From the NCBI RefSeq assembly GCF_048128805.1, contig NC_135997.1:14773616-14837615 (forward strand): 64,000 bases of DNA, read 5' to 3'. Under the pieces are notes generated by a model. It was not told where the DNA came from. It was given only the letters and a program-made list of their open reading frames with translations, and did not search any database. Positions 1 through 13,990 of this stretch are shown here, one piece after another; within the stretch, counting starts at the first letter, position 1, and each line of letters opens with the position of its first letter. The DNA comes from Centroberyx gerrardi (taxonomy: Eukaryota; Chordata; Actinopteri; Beryciformes; Berycidae). The translations under genes and the position numbers were made by a program.

Positions 1-389
1 AGTTAAAAGAGAGAAGGAAGGGCCGGCAGTTTAGCGGATCATCTTACAGATGTCAGATAGCTTCCAGCCAAGAACTTACAGTATGTTTTTCTCCAGTATG
101 ACGGAAAGGCCAGCTGCAGTACTTTGAAGCAGGGGCTTAAAACTTTGTAGTGCAGTTTTGTTTATTAAGAGATTCAAGTGATTCCATTTGGAGAGTGACT
201 GATTGTCTGTGAAGGGTGGTGATTGGATTACACATATATTAAATACCTGTTATTACTGTACTCGTACTAGTATGGAGTATCTGTAAATCACGCTTATGGC
301 AGAATACTCCCATTTATAAGATAACATGCTTGAGGAGAAAATAACAATTTTGAGTCGTATGTAAGGATGAGTGGACTTGCTGTGCAATT

Positions 390-404
390 CCCCCCCCCCC
401 CCCC
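390..404. repeat. Poly-C run (15 bp)
   Basis: Uninterrupted C homopolymer followed by a short TC stretch. Prone to slippage; no gene nearby. Confidence 0.9.
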
Positions 405-572
405 TCTCTCCATTGTCAACTGCCCAAAAAAATAATCTTAAAAAAAACACACAAAAAAAACAATGAATACATCACATCATAAATCCCTGTACAATCCAGC
501 ACCATTTGTCAGTACAACAGAGAGAGTCCTTATTATATGTATGGGAAAAACACATCATAATCAGCCTGTGGA

Positions 573-608
<36 letters not shown>
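573..608. repeat. (CAT)n microsatellite
   Basis: About 12 perfect copies of CAT. On the minus strand it reads as an ATG run and creates a spurious methionine-repeat reading frame that should not be taken as a gene. Confidence 0.95.
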
Positions 609-1859
609 ATGTGGAGAAATGACATCATCTTGAGGGGCAAACATATTTAACTGTCCCATTTCGGATGTGTCATATGATGTATTTGGCTGTGGTGCGGTTG
701 AGGCCCAGCCTGATGTGGACGCTCTGCCTGCCTCTCCTCCTTGTTCCAGCTTAGCGGGCAATAAGGAATGCTGCCTGCTGCCCTCCATTTCCCATTAGCT
801 GTTTTATTTCACGGGAAATTTGCTTCCTGCTTGCTGTAATTGGTATGTAGGCACCTCCTGATGTGGGCATTACGATTTTTAATACAATCTTTTACGCAGG
901 TGAGAATGTGCATATATTACCCTTTCAGCAGCACATTATTTGATTGTCATTCTCAATTATTTACCAATACACTGTGTGAAACAAAGTTAAACATTGTGGC
1001 TAATGTTATTAGCTGGCTACTTGTGGGCATGGCTTTGTTTCCACACCCTAACTGCACAGCGGTGATAATAACGTCATCTGAAGACTCACAACTTTGGCAT
1101 CACTTTTTCCAGCAACAGCTTCTCCAAAACACAGACCGACTCCATAACAGCAGGATGGTTTGCTTGTTACACTAATTCGATGATTTCTTTAATTTACTGA
1201 ATGTCAGTGCTGTTAAAATATAACCATGAGCAGACCTGTAATGAAAACCAGCACATTGTGTTAGCCCAGAAAAATGTCTTCTGGAGAGTGACTTTGATCC
1301 CTGTCCCTGAAGATCCCATCCTCCATGTGTCAACACTGGCCCGAATTCACAGCACAATTTGGAGATTTGTTTTTATTACTTCCAGTAACAGACAGGGCCA
1401 CATTCAGCGTACAGTTTAATAAAGGGTATTTGTTCATGTTTGGGAGATAAAGAAAGAGATAATCTCACCCCCAAGTAATTAAGTCTGCTGTGCCCTTTTA
1501 ATTCATAATATTTCTTGGGTTTGGTTACTGCAAATTGGTAGTCAACTGTGTGTTTAGAATTCCAGACGCACGCGGTACTGAATGGTGAAATTGCAATAAG
1601 TCTTTCTCCAGCAGAGGCCAAAAACTGGGTGCCATAATGATATTCATTTTCAAACAGGAGAACATTCTAATGGGCAATTAAGATGATCAAGCCTGCCAAG
1701 CTACACGTGAAGAACGGAGTCCTGGTGCCAGTGATTACGTGTCCTCCGCCCCTGCCTCCTTCCTCCGCTGGCCCAGGCTTTGTCTTATGTGTGTGCATAA
1801 GTAGCAGGGAGGGGAAGAGGGAAAAGGCTCCAAAAGCACAATATAATTGAACTTTCCAC

Positions 1860-2280
1860 ATTATTTCTCACTAATATGTGCTGCCACTTGGTCTCATTAG
1901 TGGAATGATGTGCTCTCCCGTTCTGGAATGAACTCTTTGCCCGAGTAATTAAGGCTCCTAAAGTTTCTAGTCCTTTGTTTAAAGAATTCGTCCTTGTGCT
2001 CTCCATGCCCCATCAGCTGCCTAATTAGCAGGGCCTTTGTGTGATTAAAAATTCTCACAGAGATTCCATTGGATATTTTCCTCTGTTAATGAGTGTTTGT
2101 GGACAGCTGGGAACGGGCGCAGGCTCCCTCCTCATAGGACCTCCTGTGCATTGGGCAGACCTCTGTCAGGGCCCAAGAGTGAGAGCTGTCATTTCCGTAA
2201 TGGGGATGGAAATTGGTCAAAACCTACCCGGGTCCCCGCAGGAATGGAAATGCCTTGAAATATAAATGAGGATGAATATT
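1860..2280. promoter_or_regulatory. Candidate conserved non-coding element
   Basis: Unique-looking, non-repetitive DNA with several TAATTA/TAATTAG homeodomain-type cores and a CAGCTG E-box near 2014, and no coding signal. It resembles developmental enhancers in composition only; conservation cannot be judged from one sequence. Confidence 0.2.
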
Positions 2281-2518
2281 CATATTTTTTTTCTACTTCA
2301 ATAAAAAAAAGTGCTGAGTATTAATATACATGTCTGTCAGTTTAAGCAGCACTAGGAACTTGGTGTGCTATGTCTGCCCATCAGTGCAGCCCCTTGGCTT
2401 CATTTGCTATTATCCTCAGGTTCTTTTTCTCCCTAAAGTTGGGGTCACGCTCTCCACTGAGAATTGCACATTGGAGGCTTTCCTTTTGTAACAATTCTCC
2501 CACTTAGTGAGTGTGTGT

Positions 2519-2519
2519 A

Positions 2520-2553
<34 letters not shown>
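2519..2553. repeat. (GA)n microsatellite
   Basis: GA repeat with one interruption, in intergenic DNA. Its minus strand gives a false Leu/Ser-repeat reading frame. Confidence 0.9.
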
Positions 2554-5500
2554 GGCCCTGAAAGAGCCAGAAAGGCACTTAATGAAGCCCACTCGGAAGT
2601 AAGGGAAGCAGGGGTCAAACCCAAATGAAACGAACAAGGCAGGCAATGTGTGCAGTTGGAGGATAGCAGAAATCCAGAGGGAGAAAAAGAGGGACGATGG
2701 GAGAAAAGGCCTGGAGAAGAAATAGTCCACATTGGTTTAGCTGCCTGGGACAGATGCCCTTCAGCCTCGCAGCGGTTTCCCCACCTCCCCTCTGTCTTCA
2801 TTTGTCTCCTTTTGCAAAGTGATGAGAAAGAAGAAATGTTAATGTACTTGTTCGTACAATACCCTATATCTATATTTCAACAATGAGCTGAATTTGTTTT
2901 ACATAAGGGTTCATATGGAAGATCAATTCAGTGTCCTGTGCTATGTCTGAAACAAACACTGTCCCATTATGAGGAAAGAGGAAAGAGGATGGCCTTCACA
3001 GCCGGATGTGTGAGTCGTGCTTTGGTAAGGCCAGAGGCAGAGAGAAAATCAAAGCAATGATAAGGACTTGGTCTGCACAAGGAGAAACTGTTGAACCAAG
3101 CGATTCTGGGGAAGTTTAATTACAAAGTGGAGCGATGGATAGATTTCTTAAAACATCATTATAAACAGAGACAGGCAATAATGAGCTGCGTGGCTGATTA
3201 TATTTCTATTTAAAGACCTGGATCTCCAGAGAAAACAGCAAATGATAGGACATCTTACAGAACAATTTACACCTGAAAGGGCATGTTTAGCCTTGGAAAT
3301 AAAACTCCATTCAAATTCTGCAGGAACAAAAGGAAATGAAAATGATTTCTTGCCCCTTTTCAGTATGATTTTCATAAGCAGTCCGGATGTACTGAAGATA
3401 AGTGCCCGCGGTGAAGGTTAAAGAGATTAGATTGATTATCAAATAATAAATCAGCGAGTGATGATTTCATTTGCTGGGCTCATGGGATGTATTTGTTGAT
3501 GTAGACTGTGTTTTTGACTCTGATATTCTGTCTCCTTGCTGTCTTCTGATATGCAGTTTGCCTGTTTTTTGATCTACCAATCTTTTGATGTACTAATTCT
3601 CATTCTCTCAGTGTTTTTTCAGTCTGTGTACCTGTAGACTTCCCCACAGGAATCATTCCAGAGCTAAAAGTTCCACCCTATTTGGATGGAGTTAAATTTC
3701 CCTGCATGGGCTTTGGGTAATTTGTTTGTTTGTTTTTAATTAAAATCTAATGTAGCTTTCTCAGGGCCTGGCAAGCTCTGCCCAGTGACTGGGGGATATT
3801 TAATAAGCTGCAGTGCTAAAAGTTGTTTCATTAGGTGTGAAAAGGGCTGATAACTCAATAGCCAACAGCCAAACATCCTCTCTGTGTCGGTTTCCTGCCT
3901 CTTTAATCTGTTTTTCATTCTGTCTGGCATGCTGTTGCAGTACAGGGGGCTTCACAAAACGGAAAAGACATTCATCACCATCGGGCCTCCAACAAACCAG
4001 GGTGACAGAGCGAGCCAGCCAGTTCAGCTGAGGAAGGAGACGCCTCAGACTGCAGAGCACTGCAGCTACAACACCTTGTGTGTATGGGTGTGTGTCTGTT
4101 TGCTCATCTCTACATTTAATATACTGTAGACTACTTGTATGAGTATAGTCATATGTCTAGATCATGAGTCAGTAGCATCCCAGCAGCTCACTGGCCTGCA
4201 GAAAACCACAAGAAGCCTGCATCAATGACACTCATTTTCCATAGCTTTCAGCAGCAAGTCCCACCCATTTACTTTTTTTTTATTTTTTTTTAATTGTAAC
4301 CTCTTAATCTAACGTCATAATCATAGTAACGCCATAAAGCTAAGTTCTAGTCCGACAGGACATAGGTGCCAAGAGGCACGTTAGCCAGATAGATAAGGTT
4401 TTTTGCGCTGTTGATTCATATTGGACTTCAGTAATGATGAAGTTTAAGATTTTGTTTTCAGAAGTTATGAATATACAGGGCATAGAATAAAAAACAATAC
4501 CAATTTTGGATTAGGTACTAAAAGGTTTATAGTCATATTTTGAATAATACTAGTCTCCTACGATTACTTAACAACTGTATGCTAAAGCGTTAGCATGTGC
4601 CCCAGACACAGAGATGATTTTGGTACCAATCGTCTTGTCACATATTGGGTAAGGTGACCAACAGGCCAAACTTCTAAAAAACATCAGTGTAGTCAAACTT
4701 CAATCTTTAATCTGGAAGATGTAGGCCTACAGAACATGATTAACTAATGAAATCTCAAACTCCTGAGATACTGAGGAGCAAATTTTCTATGATCTATCTC
4801 TCTGCTTCTACTGAGCATGAAGACACAGTACAGGGCTTTGCAATGATGTTTTCACAACTTTCACAATTTTCCTCCTGGAAGTCAACAGAAAAAAGGAACA
4901 AAATCATATCTAAAATAAATTATCTCTATGCTGATGTGCATTGATAGCGCAATAACAGGTTTAACAAAATTTACTTAATCCTTTCATACTTCATATAGTC
5001 AACCACGGAAGCCACACTAGGAGTTTCTGGATCTAGATGGATCATATGTGAAGCAGTATGACCCAAATTACCAATTACCAAACAAGGGAGGACTTTAGTA
5101 TGGGTTGCAATCAACAGTGTAAACATTTGCACCATTTTTTAAAGGACAAAGGTTATCTTGAAAATAGACTGTTTTCCCTTTTACAGTTGCGTCAGTCAAA
5201 AAGAAAAATTTTTTGTAGCTCATTATTTACAGTGATTATTTTCTATGATCTTTTTTTACTGAACTTTACAAAGGGTTTCAATAACTGCTGAGTGCACTGC
5301 TTGAACTGGATTGTTATTGTGAACTTGTGATGCCTTTAGATGTAGTGTAGACAGTTATAATATCACTGGTGGTCTGCTGGGTTGCTTGACCATGCTGAGG
5401 CAGTAGTGTACTGGGCGTATCATTAAAGTAAAAATCCACCACAGAGGTACAACCCCGTCTCTTTTTTCCACCTGCAAAATCTGACAGGCCAAGTATATCG

Positions 5501-5879
5501 CAGGCTCTTTTTTTCATCCTGAATAGATATCACAGTTCCTAATTTGCTGCCAGAGATCTGTGGCAGAGTTGAGTGTTCCCCCTCCCTCCCTCACTCCTTC
5601 AGGGAGGACTTCTGAAGCTCTTACAGTAATAAGGCGACAAGTATGCCTTCACGTGTTGAACTACATCAAGCCCACTAATCCTTGTAGATTGAAGCCGCCC
5701 ACTGATTTAGATTGTCATTATGTGTTTCATAAACGTTCCACTCTGAGGTTTTATATTCAAAAAATCTGGAGAGGTGGGGGTGGAATGGAAGGTAGAAATG
5801 GTCCTTTCATTACCGTTCCTCCCTCTTTATGCAGAGTTTAACAGGGCAAGGTAGATGTGCTCGCTCAACGACTCTGTTC

Positions 5880-6080
5880 CACCTGAGATGAAAGGCTATT
5901 TACATCCGCCGATGATGATGATGATGGCTGTGGGAGCCAGCATCGTTTCCAGGCGACCAGGGTTCCCCGCTCACTGTCATTTGACAGGCTTTAAGGAGCA
6001 CACTGTTAGAGCACGGCGCACATTGTGACCATCACACCTAATTGACCAAAGGGGCTAAGCTTTAAGTGAAACAGAAGTAT
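5880..6080. promoter_or_regulatory. Candidate conserved non-coding element
   Basis: Moderately GC-rich island in AT-rich surroundings, with a TGTCATTTGACA-like palindrome near 5977-5988, a GATGAT tract and a TAATTGACC core. It has no reading frame. The proposal as an enhancer rests on composition and context alone. Confidence 0.2.
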
Positions 6081-8469
6081 AACAACCGAAGAAATGAAGC
6101 TCTTCCTCCCAGGATGTGACAGCACGGACAAAGCACAGGTCACCACTTTATAAGTCTGAAGCTATATTATTGTCCAATTTGAGATAGACTGAGCTTGAAC
6201 TTTAAATGTGTAAACTAAATGAGACTGGCCCAATCGTGATGAATGTAAAGCCCGAAGGCATGGCTTCTTCTTGTCCTGCTCATTCTCTTATTTCACTTAT
6301 TTCACTCTTTGTTGATAAGTTGATTGCTGATAAGTGTTATTAATTTCAATGAGTAAGCCAATTAAAAATTGAGTTTTATCTAATTTGATAGTTAGACATA
6401 ATTTGCAAGAGTTTAAACTGAAAATTCTCAGTTAATAGTGTGGTATATTTAATTTTCCACTTTTTTCTGGAATATTGGATTAGCAGGATTTAAACTTTGT
6501 CTTCCAATTGCACAATGCTGTTGGGCTATTTAATTAGCCATTTTTGCTGCTCAGAGAGGTGCATAAAGTAATATCCCATATCCCAGAAAATAAATGAATA
6601 ATTAAAATAAATGTACGATTAAAGGCAATTAAAGCAGTGATTGCTTAAGCAGCTACATTAGTAGCACTTGTTCTGAAAAGTGCCTGTAAGAAAACCTAGT
6701 GTAAATGCACACACACTATTTTGTCACTTGGGCACTGGTCTTGCAGGTAGTAACCAGCTTTGTAGCAAACTTGACATAAGAACATGGAACCAGTGAAACA
6801 GGTTCCTCTATTTTTCATGAATAAGGTCACTTATCAGTGAATGTAATGTCACCAAGTTCTCTTCATCAATTCAATAACAGTGTGAAAGTGAAAAAAATAG
6901 TTGGGTCATTTCTTTGTAATACACCCCTGGGCTTTTTATTATGACTTCATTTCCCGTTGTAATATTGGAACGTCTCTATAATTGTAAAAGTGTAATAGAC
7001 TCTAATAGAATTTCATTTTGAACCCTGAATGGTCTATGCCATCTCTGCTCAATTTGAGTAGAATAATGATTTTTAATGTCCACACATGGCTTCCTGTGAC
7101 CTTATTCAATCTCTGGGCTGATCAGGAAATATATTGATTCAATTACAGCGCTGATGACAAGCGAACAGAGGAGAGGAGGGAAAAAAGGTCAGCATATATT
7201 TGAAAATGTAAATCTTAACAATGTCTTTTGGGTTTGCTGAAAAAAGCCATTATCAAATGTCATTTGGCTCCAGTGGCATCTAGCCCTCTGCCTTTTTCTC
7301 CCAGACCAAAGGGAATAGTAAGAATATTTAGGATAGTGGGGTTTTCCATTGTCAGGGAACGCAGTATGTTCAGAGCATGGCCGTCTATTTTGCTGTTTGC
7401 GCTGATTTTATGGGCTATAATGGCAAACATTATTTCTTTAGCATAACATATTCACAATTGGCCTTTTGGAGAGTTATTAATGACCTTGAGGTAAAGACTT
7501 TCAAATGCTTTTGCATGTACAACGCTTTTGCTGCATAAGCTGGTCTCAGTAAATTAGCCTGACAATTTCTGTACTCAAACATTGAACAAAGCTCTAAAAT
7601 GTATTCCTTCTCAAATTACATGCACACCACACTGGGTTCTACTAATTATTTGTTTGGTCATTAAAAACCCATTAAAATTAAATTGTTCATTTGCATACCA
7701 CTGTGTGTTGCATCATAAATTATTAATTGAAAATAAATAAATGAATGCAATTAGAAAAATAAGTAATGTAACATATGCACCTAAGGAGATCTTGTGCTTG
7801 TCTTTCTTCTGACATTGAGGTTGGAGGAGAAGTTTTGCTGTGGAGGAATACTGTACCGCCGCTCCCCTCGGAGAGTGATGTCCAATTGCCTAAATAAAGA
7901 ACTTGCAGCAGAAAGGGAGCCTTGTTAAAAGGGCATGGCTGTACAATATGTGAATTCCAAAGACCAGATTTGAGGTGGTGCTGATGAGAGCAGATCAGAG
8001 CTGCACAGCCGCAATGAGCATACTGGTAAATTCTCTCTGCAGACAAAAGTGGAAAACATTTTCCTCTCCTCTGCTTTTCATTTTCGCTGATTAACTCCCC
8101 CTCCCCTGCTGTCACTGTTTGGCTTTGGTAAATTATGAATAAATTGACTTTTTCTCTTGCTGACAAATATTTAAGCAATCCAGCCAAAAAAGGGCAATTT
8201 TCCTTAACCCACCTCGTTACCTCACATCTGTATGTGTTTTGTGGCTGGATCATCTTGTCTCAGGGCCGGAATAATATTTCATCTCATTGCAAACAATTAC
8301 TCAACACCCCCACTCCCACGCTTTACTTTGTGTAGGGTTTCTTGCGGCTGGTGCTGCTGCTGTTGCTGATCTTGTTGCTCTTGTTGCTCTTGTTGTTTTG
8401 GTTACTTTATATTCCCACTGTTTTCCAGTTCCAGGGATTGGTAAATGTGCACCCCTTTTCAAATCACTT

Positions 8470-9010
8470 CATTAATTAAATGGGATTGGGAAAGGTTCTG
8501 AGCTAATGGATTAGACTGGGGCTGGCTGGTTCAGGCCTTTTACCGGAGGTCACATTTCATTTGCTGCCTATGTCAAGCGACCAGCAGCGGGGCCTCTGAG
8601 GCAATCTAATCAATGTCTGCGTGCCGTAGCCCTTGAATGAATCCATTAAAGTTATGTGGATGCATCCTGCCCAGTGAAAAAAAAAGTCTCCTGATACCTC
8701 TGATAGAAATTAGCCATGAATTAGGAGAGAGGCTGGGCTCATTCTGGATGCCAGCCAAAGCAGAATTAATAGGCCATCAGAGCCTCTTGTGTGTTAAATC
8801 CCATTTGTTCGCCCATGGTTTATGAAAGCTCCTCCTCTGTTGCTCCATGCCTGGCGTGAGACCCCCGCACACCCACCACAAAACTTCACTCATTAAATAA
8901 AGTTCTGGGAGGAGACAAGGCAGGGAGGGCTGGAGACTGGGGACAGCCTGGTAATTTAGGCTGGTGTTGTTGAGGAGGATGATTCTGAGGGCGGCCTGAG
9001 CTGGGTTGTG
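8470..9010. promoter_or_regulatory. Candidate conserved non-coding element
   Basis: About 540 bp of complex, non-repetitive DNA beginning with an ATTAATTAAAT core, with several further ATTA/TAAT cores and GC-richer segments. No splice-flanked open frame is seen. Composition suggests a developmental enhancer, which is unproven. Confidence 0.22.
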
Positions 9011-10501
9011 ATTGCAATTGGGGTTTGGATGGGCTTAGTCTGTGGCCAGGAATGGAGCTAAGAGGACTTTAGCAGGACACTGGGGGATGCTAGTCATGTG
9101 GGCCTCTTCAGCACCAACTTCATCTCAGCAATGTCCACTAATCCCACAAATTGATCTTCAGTGTTTCTGTGTTTAAAGTGGAGGAGAGGCTCTGACCAAA
9201 TCTCTTTGGAAAAGAATGTCTAAAATGCCCAAACCTATCAGAGGAGAAGGTTTTACTACTACAATTTTTCAAGCATTTTGTGGCGCACGATCATTATTTT
9301 CTGTATGCTTGAAAACACGCAGCATCATATGAGATAATTATTGGACATATACTTTACTTAAAGAGTAATAGCTCTTGGCATGCCTGACTCAGAAACTAAG
9401 TCAGAGCTTAGGTTTTGTTGTTGTGGAGCTCTGCATATTTTACTGGACTGTTGCTCAGAACAAACTAAGTCCCTCAGTGGGGTTTTCTTCATCACTGTAT
9501 CTCTGATTTCCCTCCCTAATGTTTTCCATTTTTTCACCAATTAATCAGACTTCATTTGAAAATGGGACTTTTTCAATATAACACTTTATATTCAGTGGTG
9601 TAGACACAATCTAATGTTGGCAAAAAAGACGATATAGGAGCTTTATAATCAGTAATTCTAGACCTGTAATGATGTGCTAGATTTATTTTGGAGCAATTTG
9701 GGGAATTTTCAGTCTGATATAAATCATTTCCAGCAGACTAGTATGTGATGTATGTAATGCATGTAATGTATGTAATGTAAAGCCACAGAAGGCGGAGATA
9801 GTCAAATCTGCTGGTGAAAAGAAGCTCATCACGGTCATGGTAACATTTCATTTGACTGCAACTCATGCAATGAAAACCCTACACTTTAAAAATGAATCTT
9901 TAACATCTTTGAAAAGTTACGACCGATCTTTGGTGCCTAAATGTAACTCTGGCTCCGCAGAGAGAAACAAGCCAGCAAAGATCAGCTTTTCTCTGGAGAT
10001 CCGGCTGCCTCATTTGAGCCAGTGTATGCAACCAAGGCACTGACTCACCTTGACAAAAGCAATGATAACCTCTAAATGAACTGTTCCCACCCAAATCAAG
10101 CAGCCAACCAAACTAACACAGAGATGGGCCGCTCAGAGGGACGGCCCCAAACTGCGGAGGAACAGACAAGTATGCGTGCTGAACCCACTGGAGGGCCATT
10201 ACAGCTCAACCATCCGTTTCGCCGGGCAGATAAACAACAATTCCCAGAGTCCACCAGTCCTCCATGGTCCTAATTTACATTAAGTTTGGGGCTTCACCGC
10301 ATGTGAGTGCTAGAGGTCAGTGCGAGTGTGTATTCACGAACACGCACCCTCACGCAACGCAAGGAGAATGATAAGCAGAATAACATTCCCTAAAATTCCA
10401 CTCTGTAGGGCGTTCAAAAACAAACTCTCAAAACGCTCGAACGCACAAACGCACCGTTGGACGTACACATACTGTATGCATGCTTCCCGACACGTACACA
10501 A

Positions 10502-10533
10502 AATTGCATGCTCACACACACACACACACACAA
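10502..10533. repeat. (CA)n microsatellite
   Basis: Short CA repeat in intergenic DNA. Confidence 0.85.
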
Positions 10534-13500
10534 ACACGGTTATTCTTATGCGGTTATAGACACACTATATGTAAATGAGATCTAAAATGGCTCTCATGCT
10601 TGCCCTCTTCCTCCAGTGCCAGAGTCACGCATCATTGTCAGCAGCCAGCAAAACAAGATGAAATAAAATTCTAAGCCGTCCTGGCAGTCAAGGACACCAT
10701 TCCCTCACCGTAATAGCCTGTATCGCCTAGCCACTCCATGTGTAGCTTTTCTTCATTGCTCTGGGCTTTTATTCCTGGCAATAAGCTCTTTATCACTCCT
10801 CAACACAATTCATTTAAAACCACCGTCAAGAAGCAATCAAACCTTAAGTAAGAGGATTCAAAGTCAGTGTGTTATTGTTAAGCAAAGTAGCATTACTTCA
10901 TTTCCATAATGCACCCAGACGAAGATGCCAAATAGGTAATAATAAAGAACAGTACACAAGAAAATAAACAGTTAATATTTTCTCGTTTTTAAGTCCCCAA
11001 TCTATATGCAACACTTTATTCACCCATGTTGTTTCCTCTTTCCTTCTTCCCTGCATTTGCCTCTTTCTCTCTCTCTCCAGAATGACATTATGTTTGGGTT
11101 AGTTGTCTTTCTGCCTTGGACACCTATGATTTAGCAATTCTTGACATATCCATTACACCTCACAGATTGGCTATTCTCCTTTCTCTGTGTCTTGGCAACC
11201 TATAGAAATGACATGTACCTTTCCATTTTTTCTCTGATGTCCTCGATTCACAGGTGGTGCATTTAGAAAGAAGTGGATTCTAATTTCAGGAGTCTTCCCC
11301 CTACTATTAACTATAGCTACAGGAGAGACATCAATCTTGACAAGGTCTTTTTGAACCATGTCTAAAAATGCAATCCCATTGTGTATTTTTCACCTGCTCT
11401 CTATGGCCTGACAGAAGATGGGCATTTCTTCTGCTGTTTTCACGATTTACTCTCTGCATTATTATTGTCACAGTCTATAACAGAGTTGGGGAAGTGGTTC
11501 AAATGTCATCATTATTCATCTTTAATGTGTTGATTGCTGAGGTAGAAGAGCGTGTTGAGTTATTCTAAGGCAGAGATACAAGTTACAACCGATATTATTT
11601 TCATCATCATCAAGTTCATCGCCATTACTATCTTGATACTTGTTTCCCAGCGTTGTTTGCTTTACTGTTTACCCAGTTCCCATTCCAGACGCACTTCTCT
11701 CCCCTTACATTGATGTTTACATGCGGATTGGCCTTCATCCCCATGTATTTGCTATTCTATTAAGTCTTGAATTTTACATTCCTGACCGTAGACATTAATT
11801 GATCCAGTGAAGGAGGAAGTTCATCAGGCAGCCCCTCCATCAACCTATGCATGGATTCTGTATGACCACATGGCCAAAAGGTCACATATGGGCCCATAGC
11901 AGAGAGTCTGGCATGCATATTAACTGCATTATAATGTCCAATACCAAGAATTTGGCCAAATATCTCTAGAGGTGGTGGGCCTAAGCTAGATTCAACACTA
12001 GATTCTGCCTGTTTACACAATATAAAATGTCTCTCTTCAGGCAGCTTTCTATGTCAGAAGCCATCTATTTAAACAGGCTAATAGTAAATTATATATCGTA
12101 TTAGATGGCATAAGGACTCACTTTATAAGCACAGCTTACTGTAACTCAGAGAGGTATTTTGATTCAAATCATTTTCAAACAGCCCAGTAGCTGGGTTTAC
12201 TGGTGGTGTTTGTTGAACATGGTTATAAATATGATGGTTTAATTCCATGTCCACTCTCCCCTCCCCCTGGTGCTTTCTATTTAATACACCAACTTCATCA
12301 CCAGGGAGATTAAGGCTAATGCCTAAAGGAGCACAGCCCAAAATTGAAAAGAATTAACTGCAATTAGCATGCTAACAAATGGCTAATAACATGGCAATTG
12401 TTCTATTTTTATTATATTACCTGTAATCTTACTCTTGAGAGACTCATTCTCCATTATAATGAACCGGGCTGGAGAGTTATTTTAATATCAATAATTTCAA
12501 TTTGTTAAAATCCATGGGTAAAATAAATGCAGGATTAAGATTTGCGCCGTTCTATCACTGCTATATTCTCACCAGGGTCTTTACTTTTTTTTTATCCCAG
12601 ACCCTTTTGCAAATGTAGGACAGCCATGCTAAAGAGAGGTTAAAGCCAAGAGGAATAAAGCACAGCATCATTACACCAACACCATGACCACAGCAGGCAG
12701 GACGGCACATAAAAGACCTTGCTAACTGCTCCTTCGGCCCGTAAACCCAACTAATTAACAGTAGCTTCACCATGCTATTTCTATGGCCAAGTTGCCAGCT
12801 CAGTGTGTTTCCTTGAGGCCACAGGATATAAGCCCTAGAACAATTTGCAAACCATTGTCACACAAAGAAACACGGGCAGTGAGATGGGCAATAGTGAGCT
12901 GGGATTTATTGGCTCTGATAGTTATTGGGTGCAGCGTTTTTTTTTTTCTCTCTTCTCACCTTCTGCCTGCCGGTGCTGCTGCCATCATCACCATCACTGC
13001 TGTCTTTCTACACCAACAGTAATGAAAATAATAATAATGATAATAATAGCATCACTTCAATCTCACTTTCAGTGATTACATTGTTCCACCCGTTTCCGTT
13101 TCTGCTTAAATTATATTTAACTTCATCTACTGTGGTCCGCAAACAGGATTACTGGTACTTATCTGAAATGAAAGTGCATTTTTAACGCAGTTTAATAACG
13201 AGAGTGGAAAATCCAGTCCATAGCAATAAAGCTGAAACTAATTCATTTGAATGGCTGTCGGCACAGAGTGTTTCTATTCTTCCTCGCATGCCCATTCCCA
13301 CTGTTAAAAACTGTAAAAGAAAGGAGGCAGGAGGCCATTTGTGTAATCTGCCGCAGCCTGACACCAGTGTAGCGTGGTTAGAAGATCACAGAAACAGTGA
13401 AGAATCTCCATCCACACTCAGCCTTTAAGAGCCTCTTCAAAGAGGCACTAAAAGGCCAACTTAAAAGCAACCGAGATCATCAAACTCTGCAACTTTTCTT

Positions 13501-13579
13501 AAGTGTCTTGAGTAGAGTGGAGGGTGAAGGGGTGGACTGGTAGGAATAGAGGAGAGAGAGAAACTGCTGTATGCCCTCA

Positions 13580-13990
13580 TGCATCTAAAGTGGTCAGCAG
13601 TTTGAACCTGTCCGTGCCTCCTGTTCCATTATGGAATAGTAACACAGGGGCCTGTTTGTTCACCAAACACAATTAACAAGGTTTCTGCTGCACATCAATA
13701 CTGCTATTTGCATAGGGTATTGATCTGGAGTCCTTATAATCACAAAATGTTAATTGCACCAATTAATTCTCAATCTGTTTGTGCCCTTGTCTGGCCGCCT
13801 TGAGCCCTGAAGGTCAGTGTGAAAATGAACTGCTCTTTGATTCTCCTCCAGGAAAAGATTTTTTCCCAAGACAACACAGTTTGCTACTCAGAAATCAAAA
13901 GGCCCTACCATCCTTTATCATTATTATCATTCCCCGTGAGTAGCAGCTAATGGGTTTGAAATCTTGTGATCTGATTTGTCCTTTTAAACA
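13580..13990. promoter_or_regulatory. Candidate conserved non-coding element
   Basis: Non-repetitive stretch with AATTAAC, TTAATTGC and AATTAATT cores, and no coding signature. Listed as a possible enhancer in the putative lmo1 regulatory block; weak support. Confidence 0.2.

Noticed and set aside
561..788. Minus-strand frame with a run of methionines
   Set aside because: It is the translation of the (CAT)n microsatellite.
7723..8253. 176-aa minus-strand open frame
   Set aside because: No domain or codon bias, AT-rich and unrelated to any family I know; long by chance in the gene desert.
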